Positions 30,554 through 40,568 of a stretch of 57,635 nucleotides of DNA are shown here, in pieces (within the stretch, counting starts at the first letter, position 1; each line of letters starts with the position of its first letter). The position numbers and the translations under genes are program-made. Source of the DNA: Rhodococcus sp. UNC23MFCrub1.1 (GTDB taxonomy: Bacteria > Actinomycetota > Actinomycetes > Mycobacteriales > Mycobacteriaceae); NCBI RefSeq assembly GCF_000686025.1, contig NZ_JMLQ01000015.1:1-57635 (forward strand). The letters run 5' to 3'. The notes below the pieces were generated by a model. That model made no database searches and had not been told where the DNA came from. It was given only the letters and a program-made list of their open reading frames with translations.

Positions 30554-31443
30554 GCGGTACCGCCCGAACGCTCACGGATGTCCTGCACGATGCCGGAGAA
30601 GTCCCTGTCCCCGTGCTCGGCGGCGTACGCCTCGTACATCGCCGAGGCCAGCATGCCCAGCTGCGCCTCGACACCGTTGGCGCGCACGGCCTCCGACACG
30701 AGACCCAGATCCTTGCGCATCAACGCGGCGGCGAATCCCGGCGTGTAGTCGTTGTTCGCGGGACTCGTCGGCACCGGTCCCGGAACGGGACAGTTGGTGG
30801 TCAACGCCCAGCACTGTCCCGATGCCGTGCTGGCGACGTCGAACAGTGCCTGATTGGTCAGCCCCAGCTTCTCCCCGAGCACGAAGGCCTCGCTGACGGC
30901 GATCATGGAGACCCCGAGAATCATGTTGTTGCACAGCTTGGCCGCCTGGCCGTTGCCGCTCTGTCCGCAGTGCACGATCTTGCCACCCATGATCTCGAGC
31001 AGCGGATTCGCCTCGGCGACGGCAGCGTCGTCGCCCCCGACCATGAACGTCAGCGTGCCCGCGGTGGCTCCACCGACGCCGCCCGAGACGGGAGCGTCGA
31101 CGGCGCGGTGGCCCGCGGCCCGCGCGACGTCGGCCGCCGTTCGGGCATCGGCCACGTCGATGGTCGAGGAGTCGATGAACAGAGTGCCGGCGCCGGCAGC
31201 GGGGACGACGTCGGCATAGCAGTCGAGGACGTGCTTGCCACTGGGCAGCATCGTCACCACCACCGAGGCACCCGCCACGGCGTCGGCGGCAGACTCGGCG
31301 ACCGTGATGCCCTTCTCCCGCGCCTGGTCGAGCGAGGCGGGAACGAGGTCGAAGCCTCGGACGTCGTGGCCGGCCGCGGCGAGGTTGGCCGCCATCGGCC
31401 CGCCCATGTGCCCCAGCCCCAGGAAGGCGATCACGGTGCTCAC
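30550..31443 (-). CDS. mmsB: 3-hydroxyisobutyrate dehydrogenase
   Basis: Oxidises 3-hydroxyisobutyrate to methylmalonate semialdehyde with NAD in valine degradation. The 297 residues have the N-terminal Rossmann motif [15 protein letters not shown], the [13 protein letters not shown] substrate segment (SST), [22 protein letters not shown] and the catalytic lysine in [15 protein letters not shown]. The GTG at 31443 overlaps the stop of the hydrolase gene (GTGA). The frame open further upstream is a shadow of that gene. Confidence 0.95.
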   Translation of the reverse strand: MSTVIAFLGLGHMGGPMAANLAAAGHDVRGFDLVPASLDQAREKGITVAESAADAVAGASVVVTMLPSGKHVLDCYADVVPAAGAGTLFIDSSTIDVADARTAADVARAAGHRAVDAPVSGGVGGATAGTLTFMVGGDDAAVAEANPLLEIMGGKIVHCGQSGNGQAAKLCNNMILGVSMIAVSEAFVLGEKLGLTNQALFDVASTASGQCWALTTNCPVPGPVPTSPANNDYTPGFAAALMRKDLGLVSEAVRANGVEAQLGMLASAMYEAYAAEHGDRDFSGIVQDIRERSGGTA

Positions 31444-32549
31444 GATTGTGGTCCTTTCGAGACGGAGTCCGCCGCAGCGGACGTCAGACCCAACTCGGCG
31501 TCGCCGAGCGGTGCGAAGAAACGATCGACGTCGGAGGTGGTGACGTCGTCGAGATGGGCAGGCCGCCAGCGCGGTCGACGATCCTTGTCCACCACCTGCG
31601 CGCGGATGCCCTCGACGAGGTCGGGGCTGTCCAGGCAGGCGATGGACACGCGGTACTCGTCGTCGAGGACCTCGTCCAGCGACGACGCCGCGGCCGCGCG
31701 GCGCAGTGAGCGGAGCGTGACCGCCACCGACGTGGGGGACTTCGCCTCGATCGCGTCGGCCGCAGCGACGGCCTCGTCGCGGCCGTCGGCACGTAACCGC
31801 GCGACGATGCTCGCCGCGTCGTCGCCCGTGTAGGCCGCGTCGATCCACTCACGCTGCGCCGCCAGAGCCGACTCGGGAACGGGCGAGACGAGCGACAGCG
31901 CGGTGTCGACGGTGCCCGTGTGCAGGGCCTCGACGAACGCCGGCAGATCCTCGGTGGGCACGAAGTGGTCGGCGAATCCGGCAGCGACGGCGTCGCCCGC
32001 CGTCATGCGCGCGGTGGTCAACGCGAGGTGAGTGCCGATCTCGCCGGGCGTCCGGGCGAGGAGATACGTCCCGCCGACGTCCGGAACGAAGCCGATGCCG
32101 ACCTCGGGCATCGCGACCTTCGACTTCTCCGTCACGATACGGACCGTCGCGTGAGCGGAGATACCCACTCCGCCGCCCATCACCGCACCGTCCATCAGAG
32201 CGACGATCGGCTTGCCGTACCGGTTGATCCGCGAATTCATGACGTACTCGTCCCGCCAGAACTGCGCGGTGGCGGACCCCGTCGGCCAGTTCTCGCCCGC
32301 CTTCGCCTTCGCGTCGTCGTGGATCGCGACGATGTCGCCGCCGGCGCACAGTCCGCGCTCCCCGTTGCCGGTGATCAGCACGGCGCGCACCGACGGGTCG
32401 TCCTCCCACCTCACGAGAGCCGCGTCGATGTCGCGCACCATCGCGTGGCTGAGCGCGTTGATCGCGCGCGGCCGGTTCAGGGTGACCGTGGCGACCCCGC
32501 GGTCGACCGTCAGCAGGACGTCGGAGTTCTCCGCGGCGGTGTCGCTCAC
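31440..32549 (-). CDS. 3-hydroxyisobutyryl-CoA hydrolase
   Basis: Releases CoA from 3-hydroxyisobutyryl-CoA, the step between the hydratase and mmsB in valine catabolism. At 369 residues it is longer than simple hydratases and matches the HIBCH family. [25 protein letters not shown] and [20 protein letters not shown] are the diagnostic segments; the last carries the catalytic Glu-Asp arrangement. It sits between the acyl-CoA dehydrogenase and mmsB genes with four-base overlaps at both ends. Confidence 0.93.
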   Translation of the reverse strand: MSDTAAENSDVLLTVDRGVATVTLNRPRAINALSHAMVRDIDAALVRWEDDPSVRAVLITGNGERGLCAGGDIVAIHDDAKAKAGENWPTGSATAQFWRDEYVMNSRINRYGKPIVALMDGAVMGGGVGISAHATVRIVTEKSKVAMPEVGIGFVPDVGGTYLLARTPGEIGTHLALTTARMTAGDAVAAGFADHFVPTEDLPAFVEALHTGTVDTALSLVSPVPESALAAQREWIDAAYTGDDAASIVARLRADGRDEAVAAADAIEAKSPTSVAVTLRSLRRAAAASSLDEVLDDEYRVSIACLDSPDLVEGIRAQVVDKDRRPRWRPAHLDDVTTSDVDRFFAPLGDAELGLTSAAADSVSKGPQS

Positions 32550-33694
32550 GCGGCACCCACCACCGATCGGGCGATGACGATTCGCATGACCTCGTTCGTT
32601 CCTTCCAGGATCTGGTGCACTCGGAGATCGCGGACGATCTTCTCCAGACCGTACTCACTGAGATAGCCGTAGCCACCGAGCAACTGGAGCGCGTCGTTGG
32701 CCACGGTGAACCCCACGTCGGTGGTGAACTTCTTCGCCATCGCACACAGCTGCACCTTGTCGGGAGCATCGGCGTCGAGAGCACTCGCGGCCCGCAGGAG
32801 CAGGACCCGGGCCGCCTCGAGATCTGTCCGCATGTCGGCCAGCCGGAACTGCAGTGCCTGCGCGTCGAGCAGCCGTGATCCGAACGCACGACGGTCGGCG
32901 AGGTAGGACACCGCGGCGTCGAACGCCGCCGTCGCGCCGCCCAGCGAGCAGGCCGCGATGTTGATGCGACCGCCGTTGAGGCCGTTCATCGCGATGCGGA
33001 ACCCGTTGCCCTCGCCGCCGAGCAGATTCTCGGCCGGCACCGTGACGTCCTCCAGGATCACCTGGCGGGTGGGCTGCGCGTTCCAGCCCATCTTGGCCTC
33101 GTTGGCGCCGAACGACAGTCCCGGCGTGTCCTTCTCGACGACGAACGCGGAGATGCCGGACGGGCCGGGCCCGCCGGTGCGTGCCATGACGACGTAGACG
33201 GCGGACTCGCCGGCACCCGAGATGAACTGCTTCACGCCGTTCAGGACGTAGGTGTCCCCGTCGCGTACCGCCTTGGTCGACAGCGCGGCCGCGTCGGATC
33301 CGGCGCCCGGTTCGGTGAGGCAGTAGCTGCCCAGGGTCTCCATCGAGCACAGAGCCGGAAGCCACTGTCGCCGTTGATCGTCGGAGCCGTAGGTGTCGAT
33401 CATCCACGCCACCATGTTGTGAATCGACAGGTACGCGGCGATCGACGGATCACCTGCGGCGAGCTTCTCGAAGATCCGCACGGCGTCGACGCGGCGCAGA
33501 CCGGAGCCGCCGACGTCCTCGGCGATGTAGATCCCGCCCATACCGAGAGCGGCGGCCTTGCGCAGGACGTCGACCGGGAAGTGCTTGGTCCGGTCCCACT
33601 CCACGGCGTTCGGAGCGAGGAACTCCGCGGCGAAATCCGCTGCCGTCTCGCTGATCGCGCGCTCGTCCTCGTCGAGCGCGAAGATGTCCGCCAC
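32546..33694 (-). CDS. acyl-CoA dehydrogenase (isobutyryl-CoA dehydrogenase-like)
   Basis: A flavoprotein expected to oxidise isobutyryl-CoA to methacrylyl-CoA. It has 382 residues from the GTG at 33694. Motifs are [17 protein letters not shown] (FAD and substrate contact), [34 protein letters not shown] and the C-terminal [18 protein letters not shown] plus [12 protein letters not shown]. The substrate assignment comes from the operon, since every other valine-specific step surrounds it. It begins 2 bases after the mmsA stop. Confidence 0.92.
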   Translation of the reverse strand: MADIFALDEDERAISETAADFAAEFLAPNAVEWDRTKHFPVDVLRKAAALGMGGIYIAEDVGGSGLRRVDAVRIFEKLAAGDPSIAAYLSIHNMVAWMIDTYGSDDQRRQWLPALCSMETLGSYCLTEPGAGSDAAALSTKAVRDGDTYVLNGVKQFISGAGESAVYVVMARTGGPGPSGISAFVVEKDTPGLSFGANEAKMGWNAQPTRQVILEDVTVPAENLLGGEGNGFRIAMNGLNGGRINIAACSLGGATAAFDAAVSYLADRRAFGSRLLDAQALQFRLADMRTDLEAARVLLLRAASALDADAPDKVQLCAMAKKFTTDVGFTVANDALQLLGGYGYLSEYGLEKIVRDLRVHQILEGTNEVMRIVIARSVVGAA

Positions 33695-33696
33695 CG

Positions 33697-35205
33697 TCAG
33701 TCCATCGTCGGGATGACGAAGTGGTTCTGCGCCACAGCTTCCTTGCGGCCGCTGGGCCACCGCTGGGTGACCGTCTTGGTCTTGGTGTAGAACCGCACCG
33801 AATCCGGTCCGTGCTGATTGAGGTCGCCGAATCCGGACCGCTTCCAGCCACCGAAGGTGTGGTACGCGATCGGCACCGGAATGGGAACGTTGACGCCGAC
33901 CATGCCGACATTGACCCGCGCGGTGAAGTCGCGCGCCGTGTCACCGTCGCGCGTGAAGATCGCGACACCGTTGCCGTACTCGTGAGCCGACGGCAGGCGC
34001 AGGGCCTCCTCGTAGTCGGCCGCACGCACGATCTGCAGCACCGGTCCGAAGATCTCCTCCTTGTAGATGCGCATGTCCGTCGTCACCTTGTCGAACAGCG
34101 TTGCGCCGGTGAAGAACCCGTTCTCGTGGCCGGCGAGCGAGAAGCCTCGGCCGTCGACCACCAGGTCCGCACCCTCGTCGACACCGATCTGCACGTAGTC
34201 CGTGACACGCTGGACGGCCTCGGCCGTGATGAGCGGTCCGAAGTCGCTGCCCGCGTCGTCGCTGCGTCCGACGCTGAGCTTCTCGACGCGCTCGACCAGC
34301 TTGGCGCGCAGGGCCTCCGCGGTCTCCTCGCCGACGGGCACGGCCACGGAGATGGCCATGCAGCGCTCACCCGCACTGCCGTAGCCGGCACCGATCAGCG
34401 CATCGGCCACCTCGTCGAGATCGGCGTCGGGCATGACGATGGCGTGGTTCTTCGCTCCGCCGAAGCACTGGGCGCGCTTGCCGTGCGCCGCCGCCGTCTC
34501 GTAGATGTACTGGGCGATGGGCGTGGAGCCGACGAAGCCCACCGCGCTGACGCGGGGGTCGGTCAGGATCGCGTCGACTGCTTCCTTGTCACCGTTGACG
34601 ACGTTGAAGATTCCGGGAGGGCCACCGGCCTCGAGGAAGAGTTCGGCCAACCGCAGCGGCACGGAGGGGTCCCGCTCGGACGGCTTGAGGATGAACGCGT
34701 TGCCGCAGGCGATGGCGGGCGCGGCCTTCCACAGCGGAATCATCGCGGGGAAGTTGAACGGGGTGATGCCGGAGACGACACCGAGAGGCTGACGCATCGA
34801 GTACACGTCGATACCCGTTCCGGCACTCGCCGTGAACTCACCCTTGAGCAGATGCGGGATGCCGGTGGCGAACTCGACGACCTCGAGTCCGCGCTGGATG
34901 TCGCCCTTGGCATCGGCCACGGTCTTGCCGTGCTCGGACGAGAGCAACTGGGCGAGCGGCTCCATGTTCTCGTTGATCAGGGCCAGGAAGCGCATCAGGA
35001 CGCGGGCACGCTTCTGCGGATTCTGCAGCGCCCACTCGACCTGCGCCTCCTCGGCGTTCGCCACGGCCGCCTCGACCTCCGCCGTACTGGCGAGCGGAAC
35101 GCGGGCCTGCACCTCGCCGGTGTTCGGGTCGAAGACGTCGGCGAAACGGCCCGACTCCCCCGCCACGTGCTGTCCACCGATGTAGTGCGTCAGTTCTCGG
35201 GTCAC
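33697..35205 (-). CDS. mmsA: CoA-acylating methylmalonate-semialdehyde dehydrogenase
   Basis: Converts methylmalonate semialdehyde, NAD and CoA to propionyl-CoA and CO2, the last valine-specific step. From GTG 35205 it has 502 residues. The active-site Cys282 is in [11 protein letters not shown], Asn151 is in PFNFPAMIP, and the CoA-dependent family segment [14 protein letters not shown] is present. AAGGTGG precedes the start. It is the first gene of the operon, just downstream of a plausible promoter; the upstream 99 codons of the open frame lie in the neighbouring SWIM gene and are not used. Confidence 0.96.
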   Translation of the reverse strand: MTRELTHYIGGQHVAGESGRFADVFDPNTGEVQARVPLASTAEVEAAVANAEEAQVEWALQNPQKRARVLMRFLALINENMEPLAQLLSSEHGKTVADAKGDIQRGLEVVEFATGIPHLLKGEFTASAGTGIDVYSMRQPLGVVSGITPFNFPAMIPLWKAAPAIACGNAFILKPSERDPSVPLRLAELFLEAGGPPGIFNVVNGDKEAVDAILTDPRVSAVGFVGSTPIAQYIYETAAAHGKRAQCFGGAKNHAIVMPDADLDEVADALIGAGYGSAGERCMAISVAVPVGEETAEALRAKLVERVEKLSVGRSDDAGSDFGPLITAEAVQRVTDYVQIGVDEGADLVVDGRGFSLAGHENGFFTGATLFDKVTTDMRIYKEEIFGPVLQIVRAADYEEALRLPSAHEYGNGVAIFTRDGDTARDFTARVNVGMVGVNVPIPVPIAYHTFGGWKRSGFGDLNQHGPDSVRFYTKTKTVTQRWPSGRKEAVAQNHFVIPTMD

Positions 35206-35233
35206 GGATCCACCTTCGTCGTCGTTGAGTGAG

Positions 35234-35273
35234 GTGATCCTATAGTCGGACGTCCACGTATGTCCAGGATCAC
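35234..35273 (-). promoter_or_regulatory. valine operon promoter with inverted repeat
   Basis: On the minus strand TGGACA (35261-35266) and TATAGG (35239-35244) are spaced by 16 bases, giving a start near 35232 and a short leader to mmsA. An 8-bp inverted repeat GTGATCCT/AGGATCAC (35234-35241 and 35266-35273) brackets and partly overlaps these boxes, and GGACGTCC (35248-35255) is a palindrome in the spacer. This layout suits repression at the promoter. The repeat could also help end the SWIM-gene transcript. Confidence 0.5.
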
Positions 35274-36031
35274 GCCCCGCCCATCCGCCGGTAGAGCGCA
35301 TCGAGCTCCGCCATCGCGGACCGCACCCCGCGCTCGTCGACGTCCGCAGTCCGCAACGCGATGCGCAGCAACGACGCCTCGAGATCGTCCGACGCCGGCG
35401 AGAACAGCGGGTCCGGCAGCGCGGGCAGCGTCGTCGCGTCACCGAAGTGATCGTCCGGATCGACCGTCGCCTCCGCGTCCTCGACGAACCCGACCAGGGC
35501 ATCGAGGTCGACTCCGCGCAGCGCCAGCAGGCGGGTCGGGTCCTCGTCGATCCGCTCCGCGGCGAGATACGTCAGCGCCGCGGCGTGCTTGCAGGGCCAC
35601 CCGCTGTCGGGGCAGGTGCAGTCGAAATCGAGCTGCGACGCACTCGACAGCAGCAGCCGCGGCCCCAGCGCCCGCGGAACCGAGCCGGAGGCGAGCTCGG
35701 TCAGCATGCCGGGCGACTCCTGTACGTCGGACATCAGCGCGTCCATGTCGAACGGATCCAGGACAGCGATGCTCACGGACGCCGAGAACGGCTCCACCTG
35801 ACTGCCCTGGACGTCGCCGTCGATCCGCCCCGGCCGGAGTTCGAGGGAGATCACCTGCCCGCCGCGGGCGTACGTCCGTCCGCGCGAGAGCCGCCCGGCG
35901 TCGGCGATCGACTCGATGGTCTCCACGAACTGCTTGCCCCACCACGTGCGACCGAAGGCGCCCCGAGAGGTCTTCGCCGCGATGCCGTCCGGGATCCGCC
36001 GCCGGGGGCCGAACTGGTCGAACTGCGCCAT
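35270..36031 (-). CDS. SWIM zinc-finger protein paired with SNF2 helicase
   Basis: A 253-residue protein with a SWIM zinc finger, DCTCPDSGWPCKH, ligands Cys138, Cys140, Cys147 and His149. The N-terminal half has TWWGKQFVETIE and GRTYARGGQVISLEL, typical of SWIM proteins found beside bacterial SNF2 helicases. SWIM domains mediate DNA or protein contacts. The ATG overlaps the helicase stop (ATGA), so the pair is made together, as Rv2101/Rv2102 appear to be in M. tuberculosis. The process it serves is unknown; DNA repair or replication stress is the common suggestion. Confidence 0.9.
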   Translation of the reverse strand: MAQFDQFGPRRRIPDGIAAKTSRGAFGRTWWGKQFVETIESIADAGRLSRGRTYARGGQVISLELRPGRIDGDVQGSQVEPFSASVSIAVLDPFDMDALMSDVQESPGMLTELASGSVPRALGPRLLLSSASQLDFDCTCPDSGWPCKHAAALTYLAAERIDEDPTRLLALRGVDLDALVGFVEDAEATVDPDDHFGDATTLPALPDPLFSPASDDLEASLLRIALRTADVDERGVRSAMAELDALYRRMGGA

Positions 36032-38886
36032 CAGTCGCCCACCGCGTCCTCGGAGAGCGTGAGCAGATCGCGCAACTCCCCCGTCGACAACTCGGTGATC
36101 CAACTCTCGCCGGAGCCCACCGCGAGATCGGCCAGATCCTTCTTCGTGGTGAGCATGGTGTCGATGCGCTCCTCCACGGTGCCGACGCACAACAACTTGC
36201 GCACCTGGACGTCCTTGCGCTGGCCGATGCGGAACGCGCGATCCGTCGCCTGGTTCTCCACCGCCGGATTCCACCACCGGTCCAGGTGCACCACGTGATT
36301 GGCGGCCGTCAGGTTGAGGCCGGTGCCACCCGCCTTGAGCGAGAGCACCATGATCGGAGGACCGCCGGCGGACTGGAACTCCTCGACCATCGCGTCCCGT
36401 CGACCCTTGCTCACACCACCGTGCAGGAACGGGACGGGAACGCCGAACCGGCGTTCGAGGTACGGCGCCACCATCGATCCGAACGCCGTGAACTGGGTGA
36501 ACAACAACGCCTTCTCGCCGTCGCCGAGGACCGAGTCGAGGATGTCGTCCACGAGTGCGAGCTTGCCGGAGCGGTGCTTGCCACGACGTAACACCGTCGA
36601 CCCGTCGTCGAGGAAGTGCGCCGGGTGGTTGCACACCTGCTTGAGCCGGGTCAGCGCGCCGAGCACCGCACCCTTGCGCGCCATGCCCTCGCTCTCGGCG
36701 ATCTGTCGCATCATCTCGTCGACGACGGCCTGGTACAGGCTCGCCTGCTCGGCGGTGAGGTTCGAGCGCACGGTCATCTCGAACTTGTCGGGCAGATCCG
36801 CGATGACCGTCTTGTCGGTCTTCACCCGCCGCAGAACGAACGGTGACGTGAGGGAGCGCAACCGGGCCACGGCGGTCTCCTCCTTCTCGCGTTCGATCGG
36901 GATCGCGAAGCGTGCCCGGAACGTGGCCGGGGTGCCCAGGATGCCGGGGTTGCAGAAGTCGAAGATCGACCGGAGCTCGTCCAACCGGTTCTCCACGGGC
37001 GTGCCCGTCAGCGCGATCCGGTGCGCCGCGGGAATCGCCCGCGCCGCGCGGGCCTGCGCCGTGCTGCTGTTCTTGACGTGCTGGGCCTCGTCGAGCACCA
37101 CCCGTCGCCAGGTCTGCGCCGACAGTTCGCCCACGTCGCGGGCCAACAATGCGTACGTCGTGACCACCAGATCGTGCGAGCGCACCGCAGCCGTCAGGTC
37201 GTCCCCCGTCGCGCGATCCGGCCCGTGGTGCACCAGCACGCGCAGGGTCGGCACGAACTTCGCCGCCTCGCGCTGCCAGTTGCCCACCACCGACATGGGC
37301 GCGACGAGCAACGTCGGTGTCACCGATCGCTCGTGCGCCAGGAGAACCAGCAGCTGCAGCGTCTTTCCCAACCCCATGTCGTCGGCCAGTACCGCCCCGA
37401 GGCCGGCCGAACTCATGAAGGCGAGCCACTCCACACCGCGCTGCTGATACGGCCGCAGCGTCGCGTGCACCGAGTCGGGCACCTCCACCGGTTCCGGCCG
37501 GCGGTCCGGGTCGAGCAACTTCTGCGCCCAGCCGGTGGCCTCGATCCGCTCGACGGGAACCGGCGGCGGTTTCTCGGCGGACAACTGCCCCAGCACGTCG
37601 GCGAGCGGCAGGGCGCGGTCCCGGTTCTGCTTCTTCACGTACTCGATCGCGCGGCTCAGGGCGGTTCCGTCGGCCTGCACCCAGGTGCCGCGCAGTCGCA
37701 CCAGGTCGCCCTTCGTCGACGCGAGCCGGGCCATCTCCTCCGGCGTCAGTTCCATGTCGCCGATGGCCAGTTGCCAGTCGTACGAGACGATCTCGTCCAA
37801 CCCCACCGCCCGGTTCTCCGCGGTGGGCGACGGCGGCGAGTCGACCTTCAGCCGCAACGACGCGTCGAGGCGACTCCACGCCCGCGGAAGCAGCACCCCG
37901 ACCGACACGGCACGCAGCTTCTCGACCCCGTGCAGCACGAAGTCGGTCACCGCCGCCGTGGGCAGCAGCATGTCGAGCGAGCCGGTGTCCGTCGCCATCG
38001 AGCGCAGCGGCTCGTACGCGGCCATCGCCTCGCCGAGCTTCGCCACCGCGACCCGGAACAGTTCCGCGTCCCGCACACCCGGCGCTCCGCCACCGTGTGC
38101 ACCGGGCGCGCCGCCGCGGTGCACCACCACCGGCGTCGGCGCCTCACCGTCCGGACGCAGCAACACCTCGAGCGGCCACAACGGCTCCCCGGTCTCCTCG
38201 TCGTCGTCCGGTTCGGTGAGCCGCAGGACCAGCTCGGGCTCGTCGCCGCGCAGGCTCGCCCGCCACTGCTCCAGTGCCGCCTCGGAGCGAGCCGATCCCT
38301 CCTCGTACGGCTCCTCCTCGACGAGGGACCACAGGAGCGGATGCTCGACTACGGGGCGTCCGATGACGCGGCGCACGATCGGATCCGTCACCTCGGCGAG
38401 CAGGTCGTCGAGGACGGCGCGCGCACCGCCCTCCGCACTCTGCACCGGCGGCATCGCGGCCGCCAGTTCCGCGCGCCACGCGCGCTGTGGCTCCCCTCCG
38501 ACCAGTCGCCACCGCAGCCACCACTGCGACTCGAACCGCACCTGCACCGGGACCACCCGCGCGGCACGGACCCACCGCTCCACCCCGGCCACCACGAGGG
38601 CGAGATAGCGCAGATCACCGGAGATCGCGGGATGGCGGGGCGGAACGCGCAACAGCAGTTCCGCTGCGTCCGCCGGCGCCAGCGCGATCGACGGCATCGA
38701 CACCGCCACGTGTCCGCGCGGCGTCGGCAGGGTGACGTCGGCACGGTGCCGCATCCGTCGGGACATCACCTTGGCCAGGTGAGGCGGGAGCTCCGGCGTG
38801 TCGGCCGAGTGACGGTCGCCGCTCGGGGCGTCGTCGTCCTCCCACAACATCAGGCCTCGACCGGGGGTCCAGAGGCCGTGGAGCAT
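36031..38886 (-). CDS. SNF2/Rad54-family DEAD-like helicase (HelZ-type)
   Basis: A 951-residue double-stranded DNA translocase of the bacterial HelZ/SNF2 type. The N-terminal 440 residues are a family-specific domain, followed by the helicase core: motif I DDMGLGKT at 502-509, motif II DEAQ at 599-602, ALTGTPVENRL, and the C-terminal lobe with LFTQFTAFGSM, LSLKAGGTGLNLT and DRAFRIGQ. The ATG at 38886 gives the family start LHGLW; a TTG four codons earlier is less likely. It is translationally coupled to the SWIM gene and divergent from a lipoprotein gene 76 bases away. Confidence 0.94.
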   Translation of the reverse strand: MLHGLWTPGRGLMLWEDDDAPSGDRHSADTPELPPHLAKVMSRRMRHRADVTLPTPRGHVAVSMPSIALAPADAAELLLRVPPRHPAISGDLRYLALVVAGVERWVRAARVVPVQVRFESQWWLRWRLVGGEPQRAWRAELAAAMPPVQSAEGGARAVLDDLLAEVTDPIVRRVIGRPVVEHPLLWSLVEEEPYEEGSARSEAALEQWRASLRGDEPELVLRLTEPDDDEETGEPLWPLEVLLRPDGEAPTPVVVHRGGAPGAHGGGAPGVRDAELFRVAVAKLGEAMAAYEPLRSMATDTGSLDMLLPTAAVTDFVLHGVEKLRAVSVGVLLPRAWSRLDASLRLKVDSPPSPTAENRAVGLDEIVSYDWQLAIGDMELTPEEMARLASTKGDLVRLRGTWVQADGTALSRAIEYVKKQNRDRALPLADVLGQLSAEKPPPVPVERIEATGWAQKLLDPDRRPEPVEVPDSVHATLRPYQQRGVEWLAFMSSAGLGAVLADDMGLGKTLQLLVLLAHERSVTPTLLVAPMSVVGNWQREAAKFVPTLRVLVHHGPDRATGDDLTAAVRSHDLVVTTYALLARDVGELSAQTWRRVVLDEAQHVKNSSTAQARAARAIPAAHRIALTGTPVENRLDELRSIFDFCNPGILGTPATFRARFAIPIEREKEETAVARLRSLTSPFVLRRVKTDKTVIADLPDKFEMTVRSNLTAEQASLYQAVVDEMMRQIAESEGMARKGAVLGALTRLKQVCNHPAHFLDDGSTVLRRGKHRSGKLALVDDILDSVLGDGEKALLFTQFTAFGSMVAPYLERRFGVPVPFLHGGVSKGRRDAMVEEFQSAGGPPIMVLSLKAGGTGLNLTAANHVVHLDRWWNPAVENQATDRAFRIGQRKDVQVRKLLCVGTVEERIDTMLTTKKDLADLAVGSGESWITELSTGELRDLLTLSEDAVGD

Positions 38887-38962
38887 GGTGCCATCCAATC
38901 ACTGCGAGGCCTGTGCAGAACGTCCCGCGTCCTGTCGGACCCACCCGGCATACTCGCTCCTC

Positions 38963-39685
38963 GTGACCTTCTCCTCGACCCGGCCGACGCGGCGTCTCGC
39001 GTCCGCGCTCGTCGCCGCGATGGTCCTGGCCGTCCTCACCGGCTGCTCGACGCTGCTGGGCGCGCCCACTCCCGCACCGGGCAGTCCCCCCGCGACGACG
39101 ATCGAGTCACTGCTCGCGCAGGTCGCCGTCGTGGACTCCCGGCCCGACGTGCCGGGGTACGAGCGCAGTTGCAAGGCCGGGGACGGATGCGTGTTCGGTC
39201 CCGCCTGGACCGACGACTACGACGGTCCGGGCGGACACGACGGCTGCGGCACCCGCGACAACGTGCTGCAGCTCGCGCTCACAGACGTGCAGTTCCGGCC
39301 GGGAACCAACGACTGCGTCGTCGTGGCGGGATCGTTGAGCGATCCGTTCACGGGATCGGTGCTGCCGTTCAGCAAGCAGAGCGCGGGCGACGTGCAGATC
39401 GACCACACCTACCCGCTGGCGGCGGCGTGGGACATGGGCGCATGGCAGTGGCCGCTCGATCAGCGCATCCGTTTCGCCAACGACATCACGTACAACCTCA
39501 TGGCCGTCTCGGGTGCGGAGAACCAGTCGAAGAGCGACAAGACCCCCTCGGACTGGATGCCTCCCAACGGCGCGTACCACTGCTACTACGCGGGGCGGTT
39601 CCTCACGGTGGCCGTCCGGTACGGGCTTCCCGTCACGGTGGCCGACCGGGACGTGCTGACCACGGTGTCGAACTCCTGCCCCTGA
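38963..39685 (+). CDS. secreted lipoprotein with HNH/DUF1524 nuclease domain
   Basis: A 240-residue exported protein. A basic N-terminus and hydrophobic stretch end in the lipobox LTGC, so Cys28 is the probable lipidation site. The mature part is a DUF1524 (GmrSD C-terminal, HNH fold) domain with IDHTYPLAAAWDMGAW (Asp147-His148), RFANDITYNL and the AENQSKSDKTPSDWMPP motif, plus several extracellular cysteines likely paired in disulfides. Such proteins are predicted extracytoplasmic nucleases; DNA scavenging or defence are possible roles. The GTG start is weakly supported. Confidence 0.82.
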   Translation: MTFSSTRPTRRLASALVAAMVLAVLTGCSTLLGAPTPAPGSPPATTIESLLAQVAVVDSRPDVPGYERSCKAGDGCVFGPAWTDDYDGPGGHDGCGTRDNVLQLALTDVQFRPGTNDCVVVAGSLSDPFTGSVLPFSKQSAGDVQIDHTYPLAAAWDMGAWQWPLDQRIRFANDITYNLMAVSGAENQSKSDKTPSDWMPPNGAYHCYYAGRFLTVAVRYGLPVTVADRDVLTTVSNSCP

Positions 39686-39731
39686 CTCCGTCCGAACCCG
39701 AGCCGTCGCCGGAACCGTTACGCTGCCCGTC

Positions 39732-40550
39732 ATGTCGCGTGTGTTCACCAAAGACACCCAGCTCTGCATGTCGTTGTCGGGGCGGCCCAGCAACATCGGG
39801 ACCCGGTTCCACAACTACCTCTACGACGAGCTGGATCTGAACTTCGTCTACAAGGCGTTCACCACCACCGACCTCCCCGCGGCCGTCGCCGGAATCCGTG
39901 CGCTCGGAATCCGCGGCTGCGGAGTGTCCATGCCGTTCAAGGAGGCCTGCATCGAGCACGTCGACGTCATGCACGACTCGGCGTCCGCGATCGACTCGGT
40001 GAACACCATCGTCAACGAGGACGGCGTGCTGCACGCCTACAACACGGACTACCAGGCCGTCGCGGACCTCGTCCGGGAGGCCGGTCTCGACCCGTCGTGG
40101 TCGGTCGCGGTCACGGGCAGTGGCGGCATGGCCAAGGCCGTCGTCGCCGCGCTGCGGGACACGGGCTTCACCACAGGAACTGTCGTGGCGCGCAACGAGA
40201 GAACCGGACCGGCTCTCGCCGAGAAGTACGGCTACGGCTGGTCGGCCACCGCCGACGACGTCTCGGCCGACGTCCTCGTCAACGTGACACCCGTCGGGAT
40301 GGCCGGCGGTCCGGACTCCGACGCGCTGCCGTTCGCCACCGAGCAGATCGCCGCCGCTCGCGCCGTCGTCGACGTGGTCGCGGTGCCGTCAGAGACACCG
40401 CTGATCGTCGCGGCGCGCGCCGCCGGAAAGCCCGTGATCACCGGTGCGCAGGTGGTGGCACTGCAGGCCGCGGAGCAATTCGCGCTGTACACCGGCGTGC
40501 GCCTGCGCACCGAGCAGATCCAGCGGGCCTCCGAGTTCAGTCGGCGCTGA
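39732..40550 (+). CDS. shikimate 5-dehydrogenase-like protein (SdhL type)
   Basis: A 272-residue NAD(P)-dependent oxidoreductase of the shikimate dehydrogenase superfamily. CMSLSGRPSNIGTRFHNYL replaces the usual substrate-binding start. GVSMPFKEACIEHVD carries the catalytic lysine, NTIVNEDG and NTDYQA supply the conserved Asn and Asp, and VTGSGGMAKAVVAAL is the nucleotide-binding loop. The start resembles the HI0607/SdhL paralogues, which have weak shikimate activity, rather than housekeeping AroE. No aromatic pathway genes are nearby. The physiological substrate is uncertain. Confidence 0.82.
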   Translation: MSRVFTKDTQLCMSLSGRPSNIGTRFHNYLYDELDLNFVYKAFTTTDLPAAVAGIRALGIRGCGVSMPFKEACIEHVDVMHDSASAIDSVNTIVNEDGVLHAYNTDYQAVADLVREAGLDPSWSVAVTGSGGMAKAVVAALRDTGFTTGTVVARNERTGPALAEKYGYGWSATADDVSADVLVNVTPVGMAGGPDSDALPFATEQIAAARAVVDVVAVPSETPLIVAARAAGKPVITGAQVVALQAAEQFALYTGVRLRTEQIQRASEFSRR

Positions 40551-40568
40551 GGTCGTTCGACCAGCCGA

